A DNA stretch of 13,461 nt from Candidatus Zhuqueibacterota bacterium. GTDB lineage: Bacteria; Zhuqueibacterota; Zhuqueibacteria; Residuimicrobiales; Krinioviventaceae. Location: assembly GCA_003854995.1 (NCBI GenBank), contig RQOI01000655.1, positions 1 to 13,461 of the forward strand. Direction: 5' to 3'. How positions within the stretch are numbered: the first letter of the stretch is position 1; every line of letters starts with the position of its first letter. The position numbers and the translations under genes were made by a program. The notes under the pieces are model-generated. The model searched no databases and was not told where the DNA came from. It worked only from the letters and a program-made list of their open reading frames with translations. Below, one piece after another: positions 1-8,424 of the stretch.

Positions 1-71
1 AGTGATTTAGCTATTCCTTTGACATTCGTGTTTTCGTTACTTGGTGTTGATGTTTTATCTGCCTTACCCAT
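1..71 (-). CDS. 5' end of divergent gene, possibly a LacI-type transcriptional regulator (partial)
   Basis: On the minus strand an ATG at 71-69 opens a frame of 23 codons that runs off the left edge without a stop. It is preceded by AAAAGG (plus-strand 78-83) six bases upstream of the ATG, a good ribosome binding site. The translated N-terminus is hydrophilic and ends NVKGIAKS plus a CT that can only encode Leu. This matches the first helix of the LacI-family helix-turn-helix (typically TIKDIAKxLNVS). LacI-type proteins bind operator DNA as dimers and respond to small ligands, but neither the recognition helix nor the ligand domain is inside the window. The plus strand of the same stretch is also open (stop at 106-108), but it has no start or recognisable motif. 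Identity is tentative; that a gene starts here is somewhat more likely than its family. Confidence 0.42.
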   Translation of the reverse strand, partial: MGKADKTSTPSNENTNVKGIAKS

Positions 72-104
72 AACTGACCTTTTACGCCGGCTGCTTAAAT
101 TTCA

Positions 105-133
105 TTGACTATTTATGACCATTTGAGTATATT
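105..133 (+). promoter_or_regulatory. sigma70-like promoter ahead of valS
   Basis: TTGACT at 105-110 (five of six matches to the -35 consensus) lies 17 bases before TATATT at 128-133 (five of six matches to the -10 consensus). This leaves a leader of roughly 45 bases before the valS ATG at 187, in AT-rich non-coding sequence. No T-box-like leader or terminator hairpin is visible in the short leader. If the organism uses a Bacteroidota-type sigma factor with a different consensus, the real elements could differ. Confidence 0.5.
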
Positions 134-186
134 TCCTACCTTTTATTTTTACGAGTGTTACGTGCAATCGCATTCTTGAGGGAATA

Positions 187-2892
187 ATGGACAAAGTCTA
201 TAATCCGACTCTGGTTGAAGATAAATGGTATAAAATCTGGGAAGAGAACAAGTTTTTTCACGCTGATGCACGCTCGAACAAGCCCACTTATACTATCGTC
301 ATCCCGCCGCCCAATGTGACCGGCATGCTCACCATGGGGCATATCTTGAATAACACGATCCAGGATTTGCTCATTCGCTGGAAAAAGATGCAGGGCTATG
401 AGGCTTTGTGGATTCCGGGGACCGATCACGCCGGCATCGCGACGCAAAACAAGGTTGAACAGGCGCTGCGCGCGGAAAATCTGACGCGCGACGATCTCGG
501 CCGGGCCAAGTTCCTCGAGCGCGTGTGGGAGTGGAAGGAGAGATACGGCGGCATCATCCTCAAACAGCTGCGCAAACTCGGCGCGGCCTGCGATTGGGAC
601 CGCGAGGCCTTCACCATGAGCCCACAATTGTCCGCTGCGGTTCGGGAAGTTTTCGTCGCTCTGTACGAGCGCGGCCTGATCTATCGCGGCCGTCGCCTCA
701 TCAACTGGTGCCCGCGCTGCCACACTGCGCTGGCGGATGAAGAGGTCGTCAATCGCGATGAAGAGGGGGGATTCTGGAGCATCGCCTATCCGCTCGCTGA
801 TGGCGACGGCGAAATTGTCGTGGTGACGACGCGACCGGAGACCATGCTCGGCGATACCGCTGTGGCCGTGCATCCGGATGATGCGCGCTATAAACACCTC
901 ATTGGCCAAAAGGTGCATCTGCCGCTCACCGACCGCGATATCCCGATTGTGGCGGATGAACACGCTGATCCGGAGCTCGGTTCCGGCGCTGTGAAAATCA
1001 CGCCCGCGCATGACTTTGATGATTTTGAGGTGGGCCTGCGCTGCCATCTGGAGCAGATCAATGTCCTCAATCCCGATGCCACCATGAATGAAAACGCCGG
1101 ACCGTATAAGGGCCTGGATCGATTCAGCGCGCGCAAGCGCATTCTCGCTGATCTGCGGGCGCTGGATCTGCTTCGCGCTGAAGAAAAAAAGACCATTTCT
1201 GTGCCGCGCTGCTATCGTTCCGATGACGTCGTCGAACCATACATGTCCGCGCAGTGGTTCGTCAAGATGCAGCCGTTGGCCAAGCCGGCGCTGGAAGCGG
1301 TGCGCTCCGGCAAGATAAAATTTCATCCCAGCCACTGGCAGGAGACCTATTTCTACTGGATGGAGAACATTCGCGACTGGTGCATCAGCCGGCAAATCTG
1401 GTGGGGCCATCGCATTCCGGCCTGGTACTGCGACCAGGGGCACATCACCGTGTCGCGGCAAGAACCGCTCGAGTGCAGCGAGTGCGGCAGCAGCACTCTT
1501 TGCCAGGATGAGGATGTCCTCGATACGTGGTTCTCCTCATGGCTCTGGCCATTCAGCACCCTCGGCTGGCCGAACAGGACGGATGACTTTAGATTCTTCC
1601 CGACCAATACGCTCGTCACGGGTCCGGATATCATCTTTTTCTGGGTCGCGCGCATGATCATGGCGTCGCTCGAGTTCATGGGCGATATTCCCTTCTCGGA
1701 CGTCTATTTCAATGGCATGATTCGCGATCTCAAAGGCAGCAAGATGTCCAAATCCCTGGGCAATTCACCGGATCCGATGTGGCTCTTCAACGGCGCTGAC
1801 AAGCGGACGATCGGCAAATTTGCGCTGGAGAACGCCTCTGCCAAAGAAGGCATTCCGGCCTACGGCGCTGATGCGGTCCGCCTGACCTTGCTCTATTCGA
1901 CGCCCATGGGCGGCGACATTCGCTTTGACCAGGCGAGCACTGAGCTCGGACAAAAGTTCGCCAATAAACTGTGGAATGCTAGCCGATTCGTGTTGATGAA
2001 TATTCGCGAGGATGAGAAATTATTGGACCTCGATCACGTCAGCACTGAGCTGACGCTCGCCGATCGCTGGATCCTGAGCCGCATGTGCAAGGCCGTGCAC
2101 GTCATCGATCGCGCGCTGAACAGTTTCAAGTTGAATGATGCGACGCATGCGCTCTATTCTTTTGTCTGGACAGAATACTGCGACTGGTACCTCGAACAGG
2201 CGAAAATCCGCCTGTACGATGAGAGTGATCCGCGCGGGCAGCTCGTGGTCAAATCGATCGCGCTGATAGTACTCGATCATATCCTGCGCCTGTTGCACCC
2301 GTTCATGCCTTTCATCACCGAAGAGATATGGCACGCCTTGCCCGGCCGGAATGGCGAGACGAGCTCTATCATGCATGCGCCCTATCCGCGCGATGAAAAA
2401 AAATGGCACAACCGGACGGCTGAACGGGACATGGTCCTGCTGCAGCAAATCATCGGCAGTATACGCAACATTCGCGGTGAAATGAACGTGCCGCCGGGTA
2501 AGGAAGCGGATCTGATCGTTCATTCGAACGATGCGGATGCGATATCATTCCTGAAAGAAAATGTCGTGTCAATACAGAAACTGGCGCGGATCGCGAACGT
2601 TTCATTCAACGTCGATCGACCACCGGTCGCCGCCAGCGCTGTGCTGCCGGGCATAGAGCTGTTCGTCCCCCTGGCAGATCTCATCGATGTCGATGTGGAA
2701 AAGAATCGATTGGCAAAAGAGATCGTGCGCCTGGAGGGACAACTGGATGGCCTGACAAAAAAGCTGGCGAATGAGGATTTTGTCGCGCGCGCGCCAAAAG
2801 AGGTCGTGGATAAGGAAAAACAGAAAAAACAGGACTGGCAGACCAGTCTGGAAAAACTCAGGACCAGCCTGCAACTCTTGCTCGGCGAGTGA
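187..2892 (+). CDS. valS: valyl-tRNA synthetase (class I aminoacyl-tRNA synthetase)
   Basis: This cytoplasmic enzyme charges tRNA-Val with valine using ATP and hydrolyses mischarged Thr-tRNA-Val. The 901 residues are within the usual family range. The HIGH-type signature lies at residues 42-53 (PNVTG then TMGH, so the first His is Thr). A Cys pair C175xxC178 follows; the CP1 editing domain contains TTRPETMLGDTA at about 214-225, and a second Cys pair is C430xxC433. The KMSKS loop is at 519-523. Between KMSKS and the GADAVR helix (560-565) lies an extra segment of about 25 residues, a feature also present, though longer, in the E. coli-type enzyme and absent from Bacillus-type ValRS. The anticodon-binding domain follows, and the last ~65 residues form the charged coiled-coil arm typical of ValRS. 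The ATG at 187 has GAGGGA just upstream (178-183), and the MDKVYNPTLVEDKWY N-terminus is family-typical. It follows its own promoter, and 110 bases separate it from the next gene. Confidence 0.98.
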   Translation: MDKVYNPTLVEDKWYKIWEENKFFHADARSNKPTYTIVIPPPNVTGMLTMGHILNNTIQDLLIRWKKMQGYEALWIPGTDHAGIATQNKVEQALRAENLTRDDLGRAKFLERVWEWKERYGGIILKQLRKLGAACDWDREAFTMSPQLSAAVREVFVALYERGLIYRGRRLINWCPRCHTALADEEVVNRDEEGGFWSIAYPLADGDGEIVVVTTRPETMLGDTAVAVHPDDARYKHLIGQKVHLPLTDRDIPIVADEHADPELGSGAVKITPAHDFDDFEVGLRCHLEQINVLNPDATMNENAGPYKGLDRFSARKRILADLRALDLLRAEEKKTISVPRCYRSDDVVEPYMSAQWFVKMQPLAKPALEAVRSGKIKFHPSHWQETYFYWMENIRDWCISRQIWWGHRIPAWYCDQGHITVSRQEPLECSECGSSTLCQDEDVLDTWFSSWLWPFSTLGWPNRTDDFRFFPTNTLVTGPDIIFFWVARMIMASLEFMGDIPFSDVYFNGMIRDLKGSKMSKSLGNSPDPMWLFNGADKRTIGKFALENASAKEGIPAYGADAVRLTLLYSTPMGGDIRFDQASTELGQKFANKLWNASRFVLMNIREDEKLLDLDHVSTELTLADRWILSRMCKAVHVIDRALNSFKLNDATHALYSFVWTEYCDWYLEQAKIRLYDESDPRGQLVVKSIALIVLDHILRLLHPFMPFITEEIWHALPGRNGETSSIMHAPYPRDEKKWHNRTAERDMVLLQQIIGSIRNIRGEMNVPPGKEADLIVHSNDADAISFLKENVVSIQKLARIANVSFNVDRPPVAASAVLPGIELFVPLADLIDVDVEKNRLAKEIVRLEGQLDGLTKKLANEDFVARAPKEVVDKEKQKKQDWQTSLEKLRTSLQLLLGE

Positions 2893-3002
2893 TGCGCCGT
2901 CGAACTGAGAGCCTTCGCAGGATGTGTCCATCATACCCGGACCACTGATAGTGGAAAAGAGAGATGATGATAAAAAGACACAAGCAATGTTAGGGGACCG
3001 TC

Positions 3003-4352
3003 ATGAAAAAACTGGCTTTCATATGGGTGCTGATCGGCATGGTCAAAGTCTGCACTGCTGAGCCGATGGTTGCGGTGACAATTTATAACGACAATCTGGC
3101 GCTGGTGCGGCAGGTTCGGGACATCGAGTTCAGCAAGGGTGTACAGGAGTACAAGTATGTCGATGTCGCAGCGCAGATCGATCCGACATCTGTGCATTTC
3201 AAATCTTTATCCGATCCGACCGGCATAACGCTGCTGGAACAGAATTTTGAGTATGATCTGGTCGGCACTGATCGGCTGCTGCAAAAGTATATTGATCAAA
3301 GCGTCATCATCACGATCAGGGACGGCGGCACAGAACAGGGTCTGCTGCTCAGCGCCGCCGGCGGCGACGTCGTCATCCGGAAGGAGGACGGGCAGATTCG
3401 GGCGGTGAAAAGCACTGCCATCGAGAGCATCATTTTTCCGCACCTTCCCGAAGGTCTGATCACGCGACCGACGCTCAGCTGGCTGTTGAATGCGACGAAA
3501 TCCGGCGCGCAGACATCGGAATTGAGCTATCTCACGTCCGGCATCAATTGGCATGCCGAATATGTCGCTGTGGTGAACGAACAGGACACTCAACTGGACC
3601 TGGCCGGCTGGGTGTCCATTGAGAACAACTCTGGCGCCACTTACACGGACGCCAAGCTCAAACTCGTCGCCGGCGATGTCAACCGCGTCCGGGAAGCGCC
3701 GATCCGGCCGCTGCGGAAAGAGATGTACGCCATGGCAGCTGATGCTGAGGCCGGATTTGCAGAGAGAGAATTTTTCGAATATCACCTCTATACGCTGCAG
3801 CGCCCCGCCACCATCAGAGACAAACAGGTCAAACAGGTGTCGCTGTTTGCGCCGCAAAATGCAACGGTCCTCAAAGTCTACAGCTACGATGGTGCGCGCG
3901 ATGGCAAGAAAGTCAAGGTGACGCTCGAGTTTGACAATAAAAAGGAGAATGGCCTCGGACTGCCTTTGCCAAAAGGCAAGGTGCGCGTCTATAAAAATGA
4001 CAGCGATGGATCGCAGGAATTCATCGGCGAAGATGCCATTGATCATACGCCAAAGGACGAGACCGTCCGCTTGACCATGGGTAATGCGTTTGATATCGTC
4101 GGCGAACGGGTCGAAAAAGAGATGCAAAGGATCAGCAAGCGCAGCACCCAGCAGACGATCCAGATTGCCCTGCGCAATCATAAAAAAGAGCCGGTGAATG
4201 TGACCGTCATCGAGCATTGGTGGGGTGCTTGGCAACTCGTCGGCCCGACGCCGCCGGTGAAGAAAAAGACGGCCGATCGCGTCGAGTTCACCGTCGCCAT
4301 CCCGGCTGATGGCGAAAAAACGTTCGAATACACTGTTCTTTCTCAATACTGA
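3003..4352 (+). CDS. exported DUF4139 domain protein
   Basis: This 449-residue protein has no established function. The N-terminus is a signal peptide: KK, a hydrophobic run at about residues 4-14, and a probable cleavage after CTA at 17-19, so the product should be periplasmic or surface-exposed. From about residue 155 to the end it matches the DUF4139 beta-rich fold. Diagnostic stretches are the WHAEYVAVV region with a following NNSGATYTDAKLKLVAGDVN segment, then LPKGKVRVYKNDSDG, FIGEDAIDHTPKDE and the C-terminal IPADGEKTFEYTV. The part before residue 155 (NDNLALVRQVRDIEF onward) is a second beta-rich region common in these proteins. DUF4139 is related to the C-terminal part of MuiA-like 'mucoidy inhibitor' proteins, but that name should not be transferred here. 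The start at 3003 has AGGGG at 2992-2996, six bases upstream. The gene sits 110 bases after valS and 14 bases before recG, so co-transcription with recG is likely. Confidence 0.9.
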   Translation: MKKLAFIWVLIGMVKVCTAEPMVAVTIYNDNLALVRQVRDIEFSKGVQEYKYVDVAAQIDPTSVHFKSLSDPTGITLLEQNFEYDLVGTDRLLQKYIDQSVIITIRDGGTEQGLLLSAAGGDVVIRKEDGQIRAVKSTAIESIIFPHLPEGLITRPTLSWLLNATKSGAQTSELSYLTSGINWHAEYVAVVNEQDTQLDLAGWVSIENNSGATYTDAKLKLVAGDVNRVREAPIRPLRKEMYAMAADAEAGFAEREFFEYHLYTLQRPATIRDKQVKQVSLFAPQNATVLKVYSYDGARDGKKVKVTLEFDNKKENGLGLPLPKGKVRVYKNDSDGSQEFIGEDAIDHTPKDETVRLTMGNAFDIVGERVEKEMQRISKRSTQQTIQIALRNHKKEPVNVTVIEHWWGAWQLVGPTPPVKKKTADRVEFTVAIPADGEKTFEYTVLSQY

Positions 4353-4366
4353 TTCGACCTCAGGCC

Positions 4367-6466
4367 ATGAAAGCGCAGCAAGGCTTTCTCGAACAATCAG
4401 TTCAAGTGCTCGCGTCGATTGGCCCCAAACGTGCACTCGCTCTCGGCGACGCCGGCATTGCGACGCTGGAAGATCTGCTCTACTATTTCCCGCGTCGTTA
4501 TCTGGACCGCTCGACCGTGACGCCCATTCGCGATCTCAAGGAGAACGAAGACGCGACTGTCGTCGGCAGGATCATTCAGGCTGATGTGCAGGCCGGGCGG
4601 AAAAGCCGATTTGTGCTGGCGCTGAGCGACAATACGTCGATTTTGACGTGCGTCTGGTTCTCGCACGTCCGATATTGGCAAAAAAAGTTCATCGTCGGCG
4701 AATGGCTCGCCGTGAGCGGCAAAGTGTCGCGCTTTGGCGTCTATCAAATGACGCATCCTGAATTCGATCTGCTGGGCGACGATAAGGAGAACGTCGGCTT
4801 CAACACCGGCAAGATCGTACCGGTCTACCCATCGAGCGAAGCGCTCACCAGGGTCGGATTTGACAGTCGCGGCTTTCGCCGAATCACCGGCCGGATGATG
4901 GAAGGCCTTTCGGCAAAGGTCGAAGAGATTTTGCCGGCGCATCTGCGCGAGAGTCAGAACCTCATGCCGCTCGTGCAGGCGCTCAAGCATATCCATTATC
5001 CAGACTCTTTTGCGGCGCTCGAGGCCGCCAGACATCGACTCAAGTTTGACGAGCTGTTTTTCATGCAGCTGATGCTGGCTTTTCGCCGCAAAAGGTTCAC
5101 CGCAGAGGCCGGCGGCATTGCGTTTGATAAGGTCGGCGATAAGGTGAAGCGGCTCATCGACGCCTTGCCCTTTGACCTGACAGAGGCGCAAAAAAAGGTT
5201 CTGCACGAGATCCGCGCGGATATGAAATCTACCAAAGCGATGAACAGGCTGCTGCAGGGAGATGTCGGCTCGGGCAAGACGATCGTCGCCCTGGTGACCA
5301 TTCTCATCGCCGTTGAGAATGGCTACCAGGCAGCACTGATGGCGCCGACCGAAATTTTGGCAGAACAGCATTTTTTAACCATCTATCACCTGTTGCAGAC
5401 CATCGATGTACAAGCCGTGCTGCTTCTGGGAGGGCAGCCCAAAACGCTGCGCGCCGGAATTTTGGCAGACATTGCGTCCGGACGGGCGCAGATCGTCATC
5501 GGCACGCACGCCCTCATCCAGGAGCAGGTGGAATTCTGCAAACTCGGCCTGATCATCGTGGATGAGCAGCACCGATTTGGCGTCATGCAGCGCGCGATGC
5601 TGAAGAAAAAGGGCCAGAATCCCGATGTGCTGGTGATGACAGCGACGCCTATTCCGCGGACCTTGTCATTGACGCTGTACGGTGATCTCCATGTCTCGAT
5701 CATCGATCAACTGCCGGCCGGACGAAAACCGGTCGTCACCGCATGGAGATCCGACTCGCAGCGGAAAAAGATCTATGACTTTGTCCGGCAGCAGGTCAAA
5801 AGTGGCGCTCAGGTCTTTACTGTCTTTCCACTCGTGGAGGAATCGGAAAAGAGCGATCTGAAATCCGCTGTCGAGAGCTATGAAGCGATGCGCGCTACGA
5901 CATTCAAGGACTATCGCGTCGGTTTGTTGCATGGCCGCATGAAGAGCGACGAAAAAGAGACCACCATGGCGTCCTTCAAGAACGGCGATATCGATATCCT
6001 CGTCTGTACAACGGTGATTGAGGTCGGTGTAGATGTGCCGAACGCGACCGTCATGGTCGTCGAGCACGCGGAAAGATTTGGTCTGGCGCAACTGCATCAA
6101 TTGCGCGGCCGCGTCGGACGCGGTGACAAACAGTCGTATTGCATCCTCATCGCCTATGGCGCGCTCAGCGGCGATGCCCGCGAACGGCTGGATGTGATGG
6201 CTGCGACGACCGATGGATTCAAAATCGCTGACAAAGATTTGGAATTGCGCGGTCCGGGGGAGTTTTTCGGCACCAAACAGAGCGGATTGCCGGCGCTGAA
6301 AATCGCCGATGTCATCCATGACATTGACATCTTGTACAGAGCCCGCAAAGAGGCCTTCGATCTTGTGGAGCGTGATCCGCAGCTTGTCGAGAGCAACCAT
6401 GTCAATACGAGGACCTATTTCAACAACCATTTTAAGGGCAGATACAATCTGGCATGGGTGGGCTGA
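4367..6466 (+). CDS. recG: ATP-dependent DNA helicase RecG
   Basis: RecG is a cytoplasmic double-stranded DNA translocase that remodels stalled replication forks and branch-migrates Holliday junctions and R-loops. At 699 residues it is full length. The N-terminal third is the wedge/OB-fold region, opening with the family-typical IGPKRALALGDAGIATLEDL and FPRRYLDRS. Superfamily 2 helicase motifs follow: Walker A GDVGSGKT at 298-305, Walker B DEQH at 399-402, motif III TATPIPRT from 425, and motif VI LRGRVGRG at 579-586. The C-terminal part contains DLELRGPGEFFGTKQSG, a hallmark of RecG and the related Mfd. All catalytic residues are intact. The ATG at 4367 has only a weak CAGG upstream, but the position fits the family's start. 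Translation may be coupled to the DUF4139 gene, which ends 14 bases earlier. The next gene begins 47 bases downstream with no visible terminator between. Confidence 0.98.
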   Translation: MKAQQGFLEQSVQVLASIGPKRALALGDAGIATLEDLLYYFPRRYLDRSTVTPIRDLKENEDATVVGRIIQADVQAGRKSRFVLALSDNTSILTCVWFSHVRYWQKKFIVGEWLAVSGKVSRFGVYQMTHPEFDLLGDDKENVGFNTGKIVPVYPSSEALTRVGFDSRGFRRITGRMMEGLSAKVEEILPAHLRESQNLMPLVQALKHIHYPDSFAALEAARHRLKFDELFFMQLMLAFRRKRFTAEAGGIAFDKVGDKVKRLIDALPFDLTEAQKKVLHEIRADMKSTKAMNRLLQGDVGSGKTIVALVTILIAVENGYQAALMAPTEILAEQHFLTIYHLLQTIDVQAVLLLGGQPKTLRAGILADIASGRAQIVIGTHALIQEQVEFCKLGLIIVDEQHRFGVMQRAMLKKKGQNPDVLVMTATPIPRTLSLTLYGDLHVSIIDQLPAGRKPVVTAWRSDSQRKKIYDFVRQQVKSGAQVFTVFPLVEESEKSDLKSAVESYEAMRATTFKDYRVGLLHGRMKSDEKETTMASFKNGDIDILVCTTVIEVGVDVPNATVMVVEHAERFGLAQLHQLRGRVGRGDKQSYCILIAYGALSGDARERLDVMAATTDGFKIADKDLELRGPGEFFGTKQSGLPALKIADVIHDIDILYRARKEAFDLVERDPQLVESNHVNTRTYFNNHFKGRYNLAWVG

Positions 6467-6513
6467 GCCAAATTGTCGCCGGACTGTATTCGCTTCTGAC
6501 GTGAAAAGAGATA

Positions 6514-7287
6514 ATGACGGCAACCAGGCAGCATAATCAGCACATATGGGAGCTCTTTTGGGAGCAATCGATCGAGGAGGTCTATGCAAATTCGGAACGG
6601 ATCATCGACCAGATTCGCGCCGTCGGTGACATCGAGAACAAGCGGATCATGGAAGTTGGCGCCGGCTCCGGCAGAGATAGCCTCAAGCTCGTCGATCTTG
6701 GCGCGCAGGCGTTTGTGCTCGACTATGCCGTCAATTCACTGCGTCGCATTAGAGAGCTGGCGCTGAAACAGCAAAAGACAATCCATCTCGTGCGCGGCGA
6801 CGCTTTTCACATGCCGTTCAAGGCCGATTCCATTGACATCATCTTTCATCAGGGTTTGCTCGAACATTTCACAAATCCTGAGGATATTCTCAAGGAGAGC
6901 TATTACGCCACAAAGATCGGCGGTCGGCACATTTCCGATGTGCCGCAAAGATTCCATCTTTACACGGTCGTCAAACATCTGCTCATTTGGCTCAATAGAT
7001 GGTTTGCCGGCTGGGAGACCGAATTTTCGATCGGCCAGTTGAAGCGGCTGCATACAGAGGCCGGTTACCTGGTGCGCAGCGCCTATGGCGACTGGATGCG
7101 GCCCAGCTTTTTCTATCGAGCGACGCGCCAGGCGCTGAAAAAGGTCGGCATCCGCTTGCCGCTCTATCCTCGCCGTGTGCCCGTGCTCTCAGCTCTTCGC
7201 GATCGATGGCGCGGCTATTTTAAAAAGCAAAGGATAGCTTTCTACACGTTCATGGACATTGGCGTCGTTGCGGAGAAAAAGGATTGA
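6514..7287 (+). CDS. class I SAM-dependent methyltransferase
   Basis: This 257-residue soluble protein has a Rossmann-type methyltransferase fold. Motif I is EVGAGSGRD at residues 47-55, the acidic residue after strand 2 is D70 (LDYAVNSLRRI), and D96 in RGDAFHMPF fits the adenine-binding position. GLLEHF with E117-H118 and the following PEDIL...IGG stretch correspond to motifs typical of Methyltransf_11/UbiE-like enzymes. The C-terminal ~100 residues (Trp- and Arg-rich, from HLYTVVKHLL onward) form a distinct cap that probably sets acceptor specificity, which cannot be read. An in-frame TGA at 6502-6504 excludes a longer start; a weak purine-rich AAAAGAG precedes the ATG. It lies 47 bases after recG, and the GT4 gene begins three bases after its stop. 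That pairing suggests methylation of a sugar, glycolipid or related surface molecule, which is an inference. Ubiquinone/menaquinone methylation is less likely given the neighbours. Confidence 0.88.
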   Translation: MTATRQHNQHIWELFWEQSIEEVYANSERIIDQIRAVGDIENKRIMEVGAGSGRDSLKLVDLGAQAFVLDYAVNSLRRIRELALKQQKTIHLVRGDAFHMPFKADSIDIIFHQGLLEHFTNPEDILKESYYATKIGGRHISDVPQRFHLYTVVKHLLIWLNRWFAGWETEFSIGQLKRLHTEAGYLVRSAYGDWMRPSFFYRATRQALKKVGIRLPLYPRRVPVLSALRDRWRGYFKKQRIAFYTFMDIGVVAEKKD

Positions 7288-7290
7288 GCC

Positions 7291-8409
7291 ATGGCATCTC
7301 GATCTTTTCATATACTTGTGATCAACTGGCAGGACATCACCCATCCGCTGGGCGGTGGCGCTGAAGTACACTTTCACGAGATATTCAAACGCGTCGTCGC
7401 AGCCGGGCATCGGGTGACACTGCTCAGCTGTCACTATCAAGACGCACCTTTTGAAGAGACGCTCGACGGCGTGCGCATCGTCCGACGCGGCCAACGCGAT
7501 TTTTTTAACTATACTGTTCCGCGGGCCTATCGCGAGTTGCGCGCCCGCGAGCGCATTGATTTGGTGTTCGATGATCTCAACAAAATACCCTTCTACACGC
7601 CGCTGTTCGTCAAGGAGCCGATCGTCGCCATTGCGCATCATTTTTTTGGCAAACATATTTTTCTCGAGGTCTCATTCCAGTATGGCTCTTATGTCTATCT
7701 TTCGGAATTTTTGGTGCGATTCATCTATCGCAGCACGCCTTTTGCCGTCGTCTCCGAGAGCACGCGCGCGGAGCTGCGGCACTGGGGCATAAAGTCGGAG
7801 ATCGATTTGCTGCCAAATGCAGTCGATTTGCAGCGCTATGAGGTCTTGCCGGGAAAGAAGAGCTCTTCACCCGTGATCGGTTACCTCGGGCGTATAAAAA
7901 AATACAAGAGTGTCGACCATATCATCAGGGCAATGCCCGCGATCGTGGAAAAGATTCCGGATGTGATGCTGAAAATCATCGGCGATGGGGATGCGCTGCC
8001 GGAATTGCGCCAACTCGCGCGACAGCTGGCAGTGGATAAAAATGTCGAGTTCACAGGTCATGTGTCGCATGCGGAAAAAGTGCGCCTGATCAACGAATCA
8101 TGGATTGTCGTCAATCCCTCATCGAAAGAGGGGTGGGGCTTGACCGTCATTGAATCGAACGCCTGCCGCGTGCCCGTTGTGGCGGCGTATTCGCCTGGAC
8201 TCATCGATTCCGTGATCGATGGAAAAACCGGAACTTTGTATGAGTATGGCAATATAACAAAATTAGCGAATTCGGTCGTCGATCTCTTGCAGAATCATGA
8301 AAAGAGAGAATCTCTGGCGGACAATGCCCGTCGTTGGGCTGAGCGCTGGAACTGGGACGATTCGGCAGCCAAGGCTATCCGGATCATTGAAAAAAATGTC
8401 AGAATGTAG
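7291..8409 (+). CDS. GT4-family glycosyltransferase
   Basis: This is a 372-residue GT-B fold retaining glycosyltransferase that should transfer a sugar from a nucleotide donor to a lipid or saccharide acceptor at the cytoplasmic face. The N-terminal Rossmann domain begins LVINWQDI and carries the glycine-rich acceptor-side loop GGGAEVH at residues 21-27. The C-terminal donor domain starts near GYLGRIKKYK (197-206), where R201 and K206 are the usual diphosphate-contacting residues. The EGWGLTVIE motif places the conserved E(x7)E pair at E280 and E288. No signal peptide or membrane segment is seen. The ATG is preceded by AAGGA at 7279-7283, inside the end of the methyltransferase gene. Donor and acceptor sugars are not predictable. 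It could act in lipopolysaccharide, exopolysaccharide or protein-glycan assembly. Confidence 0.93.
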   Translation: MASRSFHILVINWQDITHPLGGGAEVHFHEIFKRVVAAGHRVTLLSCHYQDAPFEETLDGVRIVRRGQRDFFNYTVPRAYRELRARERIDLVFDDLNKIPFYTPLFVKEPIVAIAHHFFGKHIFLEVSFQYGSYVYLSEFLVRFIYRSTPFAVVSESTRAELRHWGIKSEIDLLPNAVDLQRYEVLPGKKSSSPVIGYLGRIKKYKSVDHIIRAMPAIVEKIPDVMLKIIGDGDALPELRQLARQLAVDKNVEFTGHVSHAEKVRLINESWIVVNPSSKEGWGLTVIESNACRVPVVAAYSPGLIDSVIDGKTGTLYEYGNITKLANSVVDLLQNHEKRESLADNARRWAERWNWDDSAAKAIRIIEKNVRM

Positions 8410-8424
8410 ATACGAGGAGTGAGA

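Noticed and set aside
19..24. Perfect -35 hexamer TTGACA on the plus strand
   Set aside because: No acceptable -10 hexamer lies 16-18 bases downstream, and it falls inside the probable divergent coding region; the pair at 105-133 is much better.
1..108. Open plus-strand frame from the left edge to a TGA at 106-108, as the possible tail of an upstream gene
   Set aside because: It shows no recognisable motif and is AT-rich, while the minus strand has a start, ribosome binding site and a motif; it cannot be fully excluded without more sequence.
1..186. T-box riboswitch ahead of valS
   Set aside because: The leader after the promoter is only about 50 bases, with no T-box sequence or terminator/antiterminator hairpins.
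136..1461. Long open frame on the minus strand opposite valS (about 440 codons)
   Set aside because: It lies almost wholly antisense to an unambiguous valS, shows no recognisable domain, and is an expected by-product of codon bias in a GC-rich gene.
2942..2954. Perfect small inverted repeat CCACT-GAT-AGTGG between valS and the DUF4139 gene
   Set aside because: The stem is only five pairs and it is followed by AAAAG rather than a T-run, so it does not qualify as a terminator on the plus strand; it may be chance.
3207..4436. Long minus-strand open frame opposite the DUF4139 gene
   Set aside because: It is antisense to a well-supported gene, Arg/His/Asp-rich without family signatures, and crosses the start of recG.
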